This document shows, in pieces, positions 36,025 to 43,026 of a DNA stretch of 64,000 nt. A program made the translations under genes and the position numbers. Below the pieces are notes generated by a model. It ran no database searches, was not told where the DNA came from, and saw nothing but the letters and a program-made list of their open reading frames with translations. Source of the stretch: Halomonas shengliensis. Its GTDB lineage: Bacteria; Pseudomonadota; Gammaproteobacteria; Pseudomonadales; Halomonadaceae. Position 1 is the stretch's first letter, and the number at the start of each line of letters is the position of its first letter. The stretch is from positions 496,001 through 560,000 of the forward strand of contig NZ_FNIV01000001.1 of NCBI RefSeq assembly GCF_900104135.1, given 5' to 3'.

Positions 36025-37919
36025 CCATCGGCGCCATCCCTGTCGACCAGCGCGTGATCGGCATCGACTCGCGCCGCTTCGCCTCCATCGAGAAGGCCCT
36101 GGTGGAGCTGATCACCAACAGCGACGACAGCTACGGGCGCCTCGAGCGTGCCGGCGAGGGGGTGAGGGAAGAGGGCGCGAGCGGCGAGATCCGCATCGAG
36201 TACGAGCGCCATCAGAACGGCGCCCTGCTCAAGGTCACCGACCAGGCCGAGGGCATGTCGTTTGCGCGCGCCGCCAGCATCCTCACCTATGGCGGTGCCC
36301 ACAGCCCGCTCTCCCGGGGCGAGGGGGAGGGGCGCGGCTTCTTCGGCCGCGGCCTCAAGCAGGCGATCTACGGCCTCGGTCATGGCTGGCTGGAGACTCT
36401 CCACGCGGGCCGCCACACCCGCATCGAGCTGTTCCGCGACGCAAACGGCGGCTACCTCTTCGATGACGGCGAGGGCGACCGCGAGTCCAGCGACGGCGAC
36501 CATCGTCGGCTCGGCATCGTCGCCAACGGCACCCGGGTGACCATGGTGGTGGAGAACCCCCTGGTGCCCATCAGCCACTTCCATACCCTGGTGCAGGCCC
36601 TGGCCGACAACGTCTACCTGCGCGATATCCTCGAGCGGCGCACGGTGAGCCTGGCGCACCTGAGGCGCGGCCGGGTGGTGGAGGAGAGCGGCCGGATCCG
36701 CTTCCAGGAGCCGCCGGCGCTGACGCTGGTCGGCCCGGAGCGGCCGGCAAGCTTTGTCTTCCAGCAGCGGGAGGTCCCCTTCACCCTGACCCTCAAGCGC
36801 TCACGGGGGACGGAGCTGACCCTGCACGGCGACGACCGCACCAACGGCCTGGTGGTGCTCTCCGGGATGGCGGCCTTGGACTGCCAGCTGTTCGAGTTCG
36901 AGAACCAGGTGGGCACCGAGTACCTGTTCGGCAGCGTGCGCTGCCCGGCGCTGCTCGAGAGGCTCGCCGAGGGTGAGGCGATCATCAGCGACGAGCGCGA
37001 GGGGCTCAACCCCCGCAACGCCTTCGTCCAGGCCTTCTCCCGGGCCGTCTCGCGCCTGATCGCGCCCCATGTGCTGGCCGAGCAGGAGAAGCTCAGGCAC
37101 CTGGCGCGGGCGACCACCTCGCGGCGCACCGACCACATGATCGAGCACCTGCTGCAGCGCATGAGCCGCGCGGCGGTGCAGGACCTGGGGCTCACGCCGC
37201 CGCCGGCGGGCGAGCCCCGCGAGGCGCCGCTGCTCGATACCGCCCTGCGCTTCACGACCCCCTTCTACTATCGCCGGCCGGGCCACCCCTTCCAAGTCAC
37301 GCTGCTGGTGGACCGCGCGCAGCTGCCCGAGGGGGCGGTGCTTGCCATCGACTATGCGCTGCCCGACTCGTTCGCCATCGATGCCGCCCCGGCGCAGGTG
37401 AGCGTGGAGGAGCTCGGCGAGGAGGGGCGCCTCACCTGGATCCTGAGCGGCGAGGAAGAGGGTGCCCGGGGCGAGATCAACGTGCGCGCCGGCGCCTACT
37501 GGGCCTGGTGCGAGATCGTGCTGGCCCGTCACGCCTCCCACCACAGCCACGGCGGCGTACCCCATGCGCCGCGCCGCGGCCCGGCGCGGGACCACGGCGA
37601 GGCGATGTTCCTCGGCTACGAGTTCCGCAACCTCGAGGCGACCCTGGACCGCGCCGTCTACAGCCCCGAGGAGCGCAAGATCCTGATCAACACCGGGGCG
37701 CCGACGGTGCAGCTCTACGTGGATGGCCGCGGCCACTTCCGTGACTCCGCGCGGCTGCTGCTGGCCGAGCTGTTCCTGGAGGTGATCGCCGAGGAGCTGG
37801 CCACGCGCAAGCTTGCGAAGGAGGGGCGCCAGGCGAGCGTCGCCGACTTCCACGCCACCAAGCGGGCGATCGTGCGGCGCTACGGCAGCGAGATCCATCG
37901 CTCCTTCCTGAGCGTTTGA
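36021..37919 (+). CDS. Uncharacterised GHKL/HSP90-type ATPase
   Basis: The 632-residue protein begins with a GHKL ATP-binding domain: the N-box is ELITNSDDS (E29, N33), the G1 motif is DQAEGM (D74, G78) and the G2 region is GRGFFGRGLKQ at about residues 104-113. This is the order of HSP90, MutL and MORC rather than of a sensor kinase, and there is no HisKA, receiver or transmembrane region. Residues ~200-400 form a second alpha/beta segment with EREGLNPRN. The C-terminal ~230 residues have a YRRPGHPF segment, an His-rich loop near 510 and a final RRYGSEIHRSF. I know of no function for it. Prokaryotic MORC-like ATPases have been proposed to act on DNA in defence systems. It overlaps the MOSC gene by 4 bases. 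Confidence 0.8.
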   Translation: MTIGAIPVDQRVIGIDSRRFASIEKALVELITNSDDSYGRLERAGEGVREEGASGEIRIEYERHQNGALLKVTDQAEGMSFARAASILTYGGAHSPLSRGEGEGRGFFGRGLKQAIYGLGHGWLETLHAGRHTRIELFRDANGGYLFDDGEGDRESSDGDHRRLGIVANGTRVTMVVENPLVPISHFHTLVQALADNVYLRDILERRTVSLAHLRRGRVVEESGRIRFQEPPALTLVGPERPASFVFQQREVPFTLTLKRSRGTELTLHGDDRTNGLVVLSGMAALDCQLFEFENQVGTEYLFGSVRCPALLERLAEGEAIISDEREGLNPRNAFVQAFSRAVSRLIAPHVLAEQEKLRHLARATTSRRTDHMIEHLLQRMSRAAVQDLGLTPPPAGEPREAPLLDTALRFTTPFYYRRPGHPFQVTLLVDRAQLPEGAVLAIDYALPDSFAIDAAPAQVSVEELGEEGRLTWILSGEEEGARGEINVRAGAYWAWCEIVLARHASHHSHGGVPHAPRRGPARDHGEAMFLGYEFRNLEATLDRAVYSPEERKILINTGAPTVQLYVDGRGHFRDSARLLLAELFLEVIAEELATRKLAKEGRQASVADFHATKRAIVRRYGSEIHRSFLSV

Positions 37920-38009
37920 CGGGGCGACGGGGATTTATTGGAATACTTTTCCAAAAACTCCTCGTCGCGCTATCATGGGGCCTCACGCCCCGACACCCAG
38001 GAGTCCCCC

Positions 38010-38450
38010 ATGAGCTTTCACGTCTACCTTTCCGGCGAGATCCACACCGACTGGCGCGACGAGATCCGCCGTGGCGCCGAGGCCGCCGGCCTCGATGTGG
38101 TGTTCACCGCCCCGGTGACCGACCACGACGCCAGCGACGCCGCCGGAGACCACCTCGGCGAGACCCAAAGCCAGTTCTGGCGCGACCACCAGTCCTCCAA
38201 GGTCAACGCCATCCGCACCCGCACCCTGATCGAGCAGAGCGACATGGTGGTGGTGCGCTTCGGCGACAAGTACAAGCAGTGGAACGCCGCCTTCGATGCC
38301 GGCTACTGCGCCGCCCTCGGTAAACCCTACGTCACCCTGCACAGCGAGGAGATCGTCCACCCCCTCAAGGAGGTCGACGCCGAGGCCCAGGCCTGGTGCA
38401 CCACCACCGACCAGGTGGTCGAGATCCTGCGCTACGTGCTCAAGGCCTGA
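38010..38450 (+). CDS. ytoQ: YtoQ family protein
   Basis: The 146-residue protein matches the YtoQ family, a nucleoside 2-deoxyribosyltransferase-like Rossmann fold. It starts FHVYLSGEIHTDWRDEI, has the FTAPVTDHDASD and NAIRTRTLIEQSDMVVVRFGDKYKQWNAAFDAGY segments, and ends in EILRYVLKA. The biochemical activity of the family is not established. AGGAG precedes the ATG. It stands between the GHKL ATPase and a DUF488 gene on the same strand, 90 bp after the former. Confidence 0.88.
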   Translation: MSFHVYLSGEIHTDWRDEIRRGAEAAGLDVVFTAPVTDHDASDAAGDHLGETQSQFWRDHQSSKVNAIRTRTLIEQSDMVVVRFGDKYKQWNAAFDAGYCAALGKPYVTLHSEEIVHPLKEVDAEAQAWCTTTDQVVEILRYVLKA

Positions 38451-38497
38451 GGCCAGTCGGCTACACTGGGGGCGTCACCCACCACAGGAGGACGCCC

Positions 38498-38872
38498 ATG
38501 AGCCTGGCCCTCAAGCGCGCCTTTGCGGCGCCTGCGCCCGAGGATGGCCACCGTGTGCTGGTCGACCGGCTGTGGCCGCGAGGCGTGGCCAAGGCCGACG
38601 CCCGCATCGATGACTGGCCCAAGGAGGTCGCCCCCGGCGATGCCCTGCGCAAGGCCTTCCACGCCGGCGAGCTTGGCTGGGGCGAGTTCCGGCGCCGCTA
38701 CCTGGCCGAGCTCAAGGCGCATCGCGAGACCCTGCGCCCGCTGGCCGAGCGCGCCGCCCGGGAGCGCGTGACCCTGGTGTTCGCCGCCAAGGACGAGCAG
38801 CACAACAACGCCGTGGTGCTTGCCCAGTACCTGGCCATGCTCGAGCCGCGGCTGCGCGCCGAGTCGCCGTGA
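38498..38872 (+). CDS. DUF488 family protein
   Basis: The 124-residue protein has the DUF488 pattern RVLVDRLWPRGVAKADARID near the N-terminus, a central HAGELGWGEFRRRYLAEL helix pair and the terminal VTLVFAAKDEQHNNAVVLAQYL, which contains the family's conserved AKD segment. No function is established. AGGAGG precedes the ATG at 38498. It lies 47 bp after ytoQ on the same strand and 85 bp before the alpha/beta hydrolase. Confidence 0.88.
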   Translation: MSLALKRAFAAPAPEDGHRVLVDRLWPRGVAKADARIDDWPKEVAPGDALRKAFHAGELGWGEFRRRYLAELKAHRETLRPLAERAARERVTLVFAAKDEQHNNAVVLAQYLAMLEPRLRAESP

Positions 38873-38957
38873 GCGGTGCAGGGCGGTCATTTCCGCAGCA
38901 GCTGCTAACTTCAAGGGTGAGGCGGCGTCCCGGCCGCCGCTGCGCGAGGTGGCCGCC

Positions 38958-39932
38958 ATGCTGTTCATCACCAACCGTTTCCCTACCCAGAGCATCCGCA
39001 CCCGGGTCAATCGCAACTTCACCTTCGACCTCAACAACAACGCCGCCGGCAACTCGGTCTACTACTGCGAGCGCCAGGGCCTGGACGACTACCTCGAGAT
39101 CGGCAGCACCGCCTTCCTGCAGCGGCTGAAGGAGGCCGACGTGCGCCAGGTGCTGATCTACCTGCACGGCTTCTCCAACCTGCCCGAGGATGTCTTCGCC
39201 GCGGTGGCGGAGTTCCAGGGGCTGTGCGACGCCGCCCGGCCCGGCGAGGTGCTGGCGGTGCCGCTGGTGTGGCCGTGCGACAACGACCTGGGCGTGGTCA
39301 AGGACTACTGGGACGACCAGGAGTCCGCCGACATGAGCGCCTTCTCCTTCGCCCGGGTGTTGCAGCGCTTCCTCGACTGGCGCGAGGGCGAGCAGTTCGA
39401 GCAGGATCCCACCCCCTGCCTCAAGCGCATCAACGTGCTGGCCCACTCCATGGGTAATCGCGTGCTGCGCGAGACCCTGCGCGTGTGGCGCAAGTACTCG
39501 CTGCCCGGCGGGGTGCCGCTGCTGTTCCGCAACACCTTCCTGGTCGCCGCGGATATCGTCAACGAGTCGCTGGAGGAGGGGCACAGCGGTGAGCTGATCA
39601 CCCACGCCTCGCGCAACGTCACCGTCTACTTCGCCTCCGACGACCTGGCGCTGCGGGCCAGCAAGGCCTCCAACCTGAAGAACCGCATTGCCTCCCGGCG
39701 CCTGGGCCACTCCGGCCCAGAGGACATGAGCCGGGTGGGGCGCAACGTCTTCGCGGTGGACTGCGACGACGTCAACACCCGCTACGACTTCCCCAAGGGG
39801 CACTCCTACTTCCGCTCCGGTACCACCTTCGGCGAGCCCGGCGTGGTGTTCCGCCACCTCTTCACCGCCCTGGAGAGCGGCCGCGTCTTCCCCGAGGACG
39901 AGACCCGGCGCATGACCATCCTCAGGGAGTAA
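38958..39932 (+). CDS. Alpha/beta hydrolase of the DUF900 type
   Basis: The 324-residue protein has the alpha/beta-hydrolase core: VLIYLHGFSN for the oxyanion strand and INVLAHSMGNRVL for the nucleophile elbow (AHSMG, catalytic Ser). A late segment with RYDFPKGHSYF could supply the catalytic His. This matches DUF900 esterase/lipase-like proteins. No signal peptide is evident, so it is probably cytoplasmic. GAGGTGG precedes the ATG at 38958; the frame is open further upstream into the DUF488 gene but that is not supported. Confidence 0.85.
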   Translation: MLFITNRFPTQSIRTRVNRNFTFDLNNNAAGNSVYYCERQGLDDYLEIGSTAFLQRLKEADVRQVLIYLHGFSNLPEDVFAAVAEFQGLCDAARPGEVLAVPLVWPCDNDLGVVKDYWDDQESADMSAFSFARVLQRFLDWREGEQFEQDPTPCLKRINVLAHSMGNRVLRETLRVWRKYSLPGGVPLLFRNTFLVAADIVNESLEEGHSGELITHASRNVTVYFASDDLALRASKASNLKNRIASRRLGHSGPEDMSRVGRNVFAVDCDDVNTRYDFPKGHSYFRSGTTFGEPGVVFRHLFTALESGRVFPEDETRRMTILRE

Positions 39933-39946
39933 TGCCTTTCACGAAG

Positions 39947-39980
39947 AACGCCGCCCCGGGCGAGGGCCCGGGACGGCGTT
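39947..39980 (+). terminator. Rho-independent-like terminator after the hydrolase gene
   Basis: The outer stem AACGCCG at 39947-39953 pairs with CGGCGTT at 39974-39980, and a CCCGGG-containing inner stem continues inside. CCTTTC follows on the plus strand. It lies between convergent genes (hydrolase and DUF411) and may serve both. Confidence 0.65.
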
Positions 39981-40014
39981 CCTTTCGGGGGCACCCTGTA
40001 CCGGGTGCCGCGAC

Positions 40015-40455
40015 TCACAGCGTCATGAAGGGCGCGGCCTCGCCGTCGCGGAACTGGTAGACGTTCCAGGCCTCCTGCTTGGGCCCCGGCATGCCGGGGG
40101 TGCCGATGGGCATGCCGGCCAGGCCGATGCCGTCGGTGTCGGGACGCTCCTCGAAGAGCTTCTCCAGCGCCGCGAAGGGGACATGCCCCTCGATGACATA
40201 CTCGCCCATCTCGATGGTGTGGCAGGCCCCCAGCCCGTAGGGCAGGCCAGCGTCCTGCTTGACCTGGCCGACCGGCACGTCGTCGACGACGGTCACCTCG
40301 ACGCCCCACTCCTCGAGGTGACGGGCGTACTCGTCGCAGCAGCCACACTGGGGATTCTTGTAGAGGGTCGCCTCGTCGGGCAGGGCAGCGTGGGCGGTGC
40401 CGGCGCCGAGCAGCAGCGCGGCAGAGGTGAGCAGGGTGGGGGCGAGGCGGTTCAT
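40015..40455 (-). CDS. DUF411 periplasmic metal-binding protein
   Basis: The 146-residue protein has a clear signal peptide (LAPTLLTSAALLLGAGTAHA) and a DUF411 domain. YKNPQCGCCDEYARHLEEWG gives the conserved CxCC metal site, followed by ACHTIEMGEYVIEGHVP, with a later IGLAGMPIGTPGMPG loop. DUF411 proteins are usually found with copper or silver resistance genes and are thought to bind copper in the periplasm. AGGAG lies 8 bases upstream of the ATG at 40455. The adjacent Met-rich protein and glutaredoxin-MauE genes support a copper role. Confidence 0.88.
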   Translation of the reverse strand: MNRLAPTLLTSAALLLGAGTAHAALPDEATLYKNPQCGCCDEYARHLEEWGVEVTVVDDVPVGQVKQDAGLPYGLGACHTIEMGEYVIEGHVPFAALEKLFEERPDTDGIGLAGMPIGTPGMPGPKQEAWNVYQFRDGEAAPFMTL

Positions 40456-40575
40456 GGCATGGCTCCTGGTGGGGCGAAAGGTTGACGTGTTGTACCGACC
40501 TGAGGCTCTCGGCGTCATCGATGGTTAATTCTGCCCCGGACCCGTCGCGGTCCGACATGATCCAGGGCAAGTGAC

Positions 40576-40598
40576 GCGGGCGCCGGGATGGCGCCCGC
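40576..40598. terminator. Hairpin downstream of the Met-rich protein gene
   Basis: GCGGGCGCC at 40576-40584 pairs perfectly with GGCGCCCGC at 40590-40598, loop GGGAT, ending 5 bp beyond the stop of the Met-rich gene. There is no U-run, so a termination role is likely but not certain. Confidence 0.5.
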
Positions 40599-40603
40599 CC
40601 GCT

Positions 40604-41293
40604 TCACTGCGCGTCGTCTGCGCTGCCGGCCCCCCAGCGCAGCCGCTCGCGCTGCTCATCGGTGAGCAGGTCGAGCATGTTGCCGCGCATGCGCACCATC
40701 TCGGCCATCATCTCGCCCTGCAACTCGCCCATCCGGGCCTGCAAGGACTGGACCTCCTCGGGGTCGGGCGACTCGGCGTGCAGGGCCGTCATCAGCTCCT
40801 GGCGCAGCTCCATCATCTCGCCCATCCGCGCGAACTGGGCTGGACGGTGCTGCTCCATCAGCTCCCACATCTGGTTACGTTGCTCGGGATCGAGCTGCTG
40901 CAGCATGCCGGGTCCCATGCCGCCCGGACCATAGCCCATCATGCCGGGCCCCATGCCGTGATGGCCGTAGCCCATCATGCCGGGTCCCATGCCGTGATGA
41001 CCGTAGCCCATCATGCCGGGCCCCATGCCCTGATGGCCGTAGCCCATCATGCCGGGTCCCATCCCGCCCGGGCCGTAGCCCATCATGCCCGGGCCCATGC
41101 CGCCCTGGCCGTAGCCCATCATGCCGGGCCCCATGCCGCCCGGGCCGTAGCCCATCATGCCCGGGCCCATGCCGCCCTGGCCGTAGCCCATCGTGCCGGG
41201 GCCCATGCCACCCTGCGCCGAGGCCGCGCCGCTGGCGGCGAGGCCCAGGCCGGCGGCCAGTGCGATGGCGAGAGTCCGCTTGTGCTTGCCCAT
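40604..41293 (-). CDS. Methionine-rich repeat periplasmic protein (CpxP/Spy-like C-terminus)
   Basis: The 229-residue protein has a signal peptide (residues ~1-27, ending ASGAASAQ) and eight tandem 12-residue units of the form GGMGPGMMGYGx (residues 28-123). A helical C-terminal part follows, rich in Met, Glu, Arg and Gln (LDPEQRNQMWELMEQ, LTDEQRERLRW). The latter is the LTxxQ pattern of Spy/CpxP-like metal- and stress-responsive chaperones. The MGxG/MM units resemble copper(I)-binding Met motifs. AGGG is 8 bases upstream of the ATG at 41293; another ATG at 41308 is possible. It is driven by a MerR-type promoter and is probably a copper sponge or chaperone. Confidence 0.82.
   Translation of the reverse strand: MGKHKRTLAIALAAGLGLAASGAASAQGGMGPGTMGYGQGGMGPGMMGYGPGGMGPGMMGYGQGGMGPGMMGYGPGGMGPGMMGYGHQGMGPGMMGYGHHGMGPGMMGYGHHGMGPGMMGYGPGGMGPGMLQQLDPEQRNQMWELMEQHRPAQFARMGEMMELRQELMTALHAESPDPEEVQSLQARMGELQGEMMAEMVRMRGNMLDLLTDEQRERLRWGAGSADDAQ
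40925..41212 (-). repeat. Eight 36-bp in-frame tandem repeats
   Basis: The DNA is an array of eight 36-bp units encoding GGMGPGMMGYG plus a variable P, Q or H, with a partial ninth unit (GGMGPGML). The units alternate CCC, CTG and GTG third-part variants, suggesting growth by unequal recombination. It is coding and is not a CRISPR array. Confidence 0.85.
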
Positions 41294-41370
41294 GGTCGTT
41301 ACCCTCATGTTGCCGTCGAGAGAGCGTCTGCCTTCCCGGGAGAGGAAGGCGAGGCTGGTGTCCATCATGA

Positions 41371-41453
41371 GCTTACAACCTGTGGGTTACCCCATGGTCA
41401 AGCGGTGGTCCGCTCCCCCGCCTTGACCATGGGGTAACACAAGGGTTCTAGGC
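41371..41453. promoter_or_regulatory. Divergent pair of MerR/CueR-type promoters
   Basis: A perfect 17-bp inverted repeat, GTTACCCCATGGTCAAG at 41386-41402 and CTTGACCATGGGGTAAC at 41422-41438, places the element TTGACC on each strand. On each strand it is followed by a 19-base spacer that ends GGTT. The -10-like hexamers are then CTAGGC at 41448 on the plus strand and GTAAGC at 41371-41376 read on the minus. A 19-base -35/-10 spacer with the ACC...GGT dyad is the hallmark of MerR-family activators such as CueR. The two promoters would drive the glutaredoxin-MauE gene and the Met-rich gene. Confidence 0.75.
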
Positions 41454-41550
41454 TCAAGGGCAACAGCAAGATCCTCCGCTCGCCCCGCTGCGGGGCCTTC
41501 CCGCCCCGCCTCCCGCGGCTTGAGCGGCGACCACCAGAAGGAGGATATCC

Positions 41551-42324
41551 ATGAGCAGCATCGCCAAGTCATCCGCCGCCGCGCATGAGGTGGCCCGTGT
41601 CTATCGCATGAAGACGAGCGATCACCTCTGCCCGTTCGGCCTCAAGACCCTGGACCTGCTGAGGCGCAAGGGGTATTCGGTGGAGGACCATCCCCTGACC
41701 TCCCGGGACGCGATCGAGTCGTTCAAGGAGGAGGCCGGGGTGGAGACCACGCCTCAGGTCTATCTCGGCGATGAGCGGGTGGGGGGCTACGAGGAGGTCC
41801 GCGCCCACCTGGGCCTGAGCGTGCCCGGCGAGCAGGAGACCTCCTACCGGCCGGTCATCGCCATCTTCGCGACCGCGCTGCTGATCGGCCTGGCGGTCAG
41901 CTGGGCGGCCAGCGGCAGCGTGCTCACGGCGCGCATGCCGGAGTATGCGATCGCCTCCGCCATGGTGCTGCTCGGCCTGCAGAAACTGCAGGACGTCGAG
42001 AGCTTCAGCACTATGTTCCTGAACTATGACCTGCTCGCCCAGCGCCACGTGCCCTACGGCTACCTCTACCCCTTCGCCGAGACCCTGGCCGGCGTGCTGA
42101 TGCTGGCGGGTGCCCTGACCTGGCTCGCCGCCCCCCTGGCCCTGTTCATCGGCACGGTGGGTGCGGTCTCGGTCTTCAAGGCCGTCTATGTCGACAAGCG
42201 CGAGCTGAAGTGCGCCTGCGTCGGCGGCAACAGCAATGTCCCCCTGGGGTTCGTGTCGCTGACCGAGAACCTGGTGATGGTCGGCATGGGCCTGTGGATG
42301 CCGCTGAAGGCGCTGGTGGCCTGA
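41551..42324 (+). CDS. Glutaredoxin-MauE/DoxX fusion membrane protein
   Basis: The 257-residue protein joins an N-terminal glutaredoxin-like domain (residues ~15-90, active-site CPFG with C27; the second Cys is replaced by Gly, TTPQVYLGDERVGGYEE) to a four-helix MauE/DoxX-type membrane domain (residues ~100-255). The C-terminal part contains a CACVGGNSNVPLG Cys pair. Such fusions are seen beside copper and mercury resistance genes and are thought to move electrons across the membrane. AGGAGG precedes the ATG. It is expressed from the CueR-like promoter at 41423. Confidence 0.85.
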   Translation: MSSIAKSSAAAHEVARVYRMKTSDHLCPFGLKTLDLLRRKGYSVEDHPLTSRDAIESFKEEAGVETTPQVYLGDERVGGYEEVRAHLGLSVPGEQETSYRPVIAIFATALLIGLAVSWAASGSVLTARMPEYAIASAMVLLGLQKLQDVESFSTMFLNYDLLAQRHVPYGYLYPFAETLAGVLMLAGALTWLAAPLALFIGTVGAVSVFKAVYVDKRELKCACVGGNSNVPLGFVSLTENLVMVGMGLWMPLKALVA

Positions 42325-42378
42325 GGGCGTGGGCTTGCTGTCGGCCAGGCCGCCGTGGCCGGCTGGCCGGGGTGCGTT

Positions 42379-43026
42379 TCAGTCGTCCGCGCTGGGGGAG
42401 GCGGGCAGCGCCTCCACCAGCCCCAGGGCCACGCAGAGCCGCACCAGCTCGGCCAGGTTGGCGGCGCCCAGCGCCTTCATGGCGCGCAGCCGGTAGACCT
42501 CCACCGTCTTGGGGCTGATGCCGAGGCGCTCGGCGACCTCGCGGCTGGTCAGCCCGCCGGCGACGTGTACCAGGATCTCCCGCTCCTTGGGGCGCAGCGC
42601 GGCGTAGCGCTTGCGCAGGCTGGAAAGCCGCTCCGCTTCCTGCCGGGCCCGCTGGTGGGCCAGCAGCGCCTGCTGCACGGTGTCGATCAGCTGCTGGTGG
42701 TTGAAGGGCTTCTCGATGAAGTCGCGGGCGCCCGCCTTGAGGGCGGCGACGGCCATGGGCACATCGCCATGGCCGGTCATGAAGATCACTGGCGGGGCCT
42801 GCTCGCGCTCGGCCAGGCGCTGCTGCACCTGCAGCCCCGAGAGGCCCGGCATGCGCACGTCCAGCAGCACCGTGTCGAAGCCCTGCGGGTCGGCGGCGAG
42901 GAAGGCCTCGCCGTCGGCGAAGGCGCGGCTCGCGATGCCCACCGACTCCAGCAGCCAGGCGAGCGACTCGCGCAGGGCGTCGTCGTCGTCGACGATGGCG
43001 ATACAGGGCGTGGGCGTCTCGGTCAT
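42379..43026 (-). CDS. FixJ/NarL-type response regulator
   Basis: The 215-residue protein has a CheY-like receiver (IAIVDDDDALRESLAWLLE with the acidic pocket, DTVLLDVRMPGLSG with the phospho-Asp, FMTGHGDVPMAVAALKAGARDFIEKPF with Thr and Lys). A LuxR-type HTH follows (LRPKEREILVHVAGGLTSREVAERLGISPKTVEVYR). Its start overlaps the kinase stop by 4 bases (ATGA), so it is the cognate partner. The operon begins with a 2OG-Fe oxygenase gene. Regulated targets cannot be read from the window. Confidence 0.93.
   Translation of the reverse strand: MTETPTPCIAIVDDDDALRESLAWLLESVGIASRAFADGEAFLAADPQGFDTVLLDVRMPGLSGLQVQQRLAEREQAPPVIFMTGHGDVPMAVAALKAGARDFIEKPFNHQQLIDTVQQALLAHQRARQEAERLSSLRKRYAALRPKEREILVHVAGGLTSREVAERLGISPKTVEVYRLRAMKALGAANLAELVRLCVALGLVEALPASPSADD

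Noticed and set aside
40925-41212. Regular repeats as a possible CRISPR array
   Set aside because: There are no unique spacers; the repeats are contiguous, in frame and encode a signal-peptide-bearing protein. No cas gene is near.
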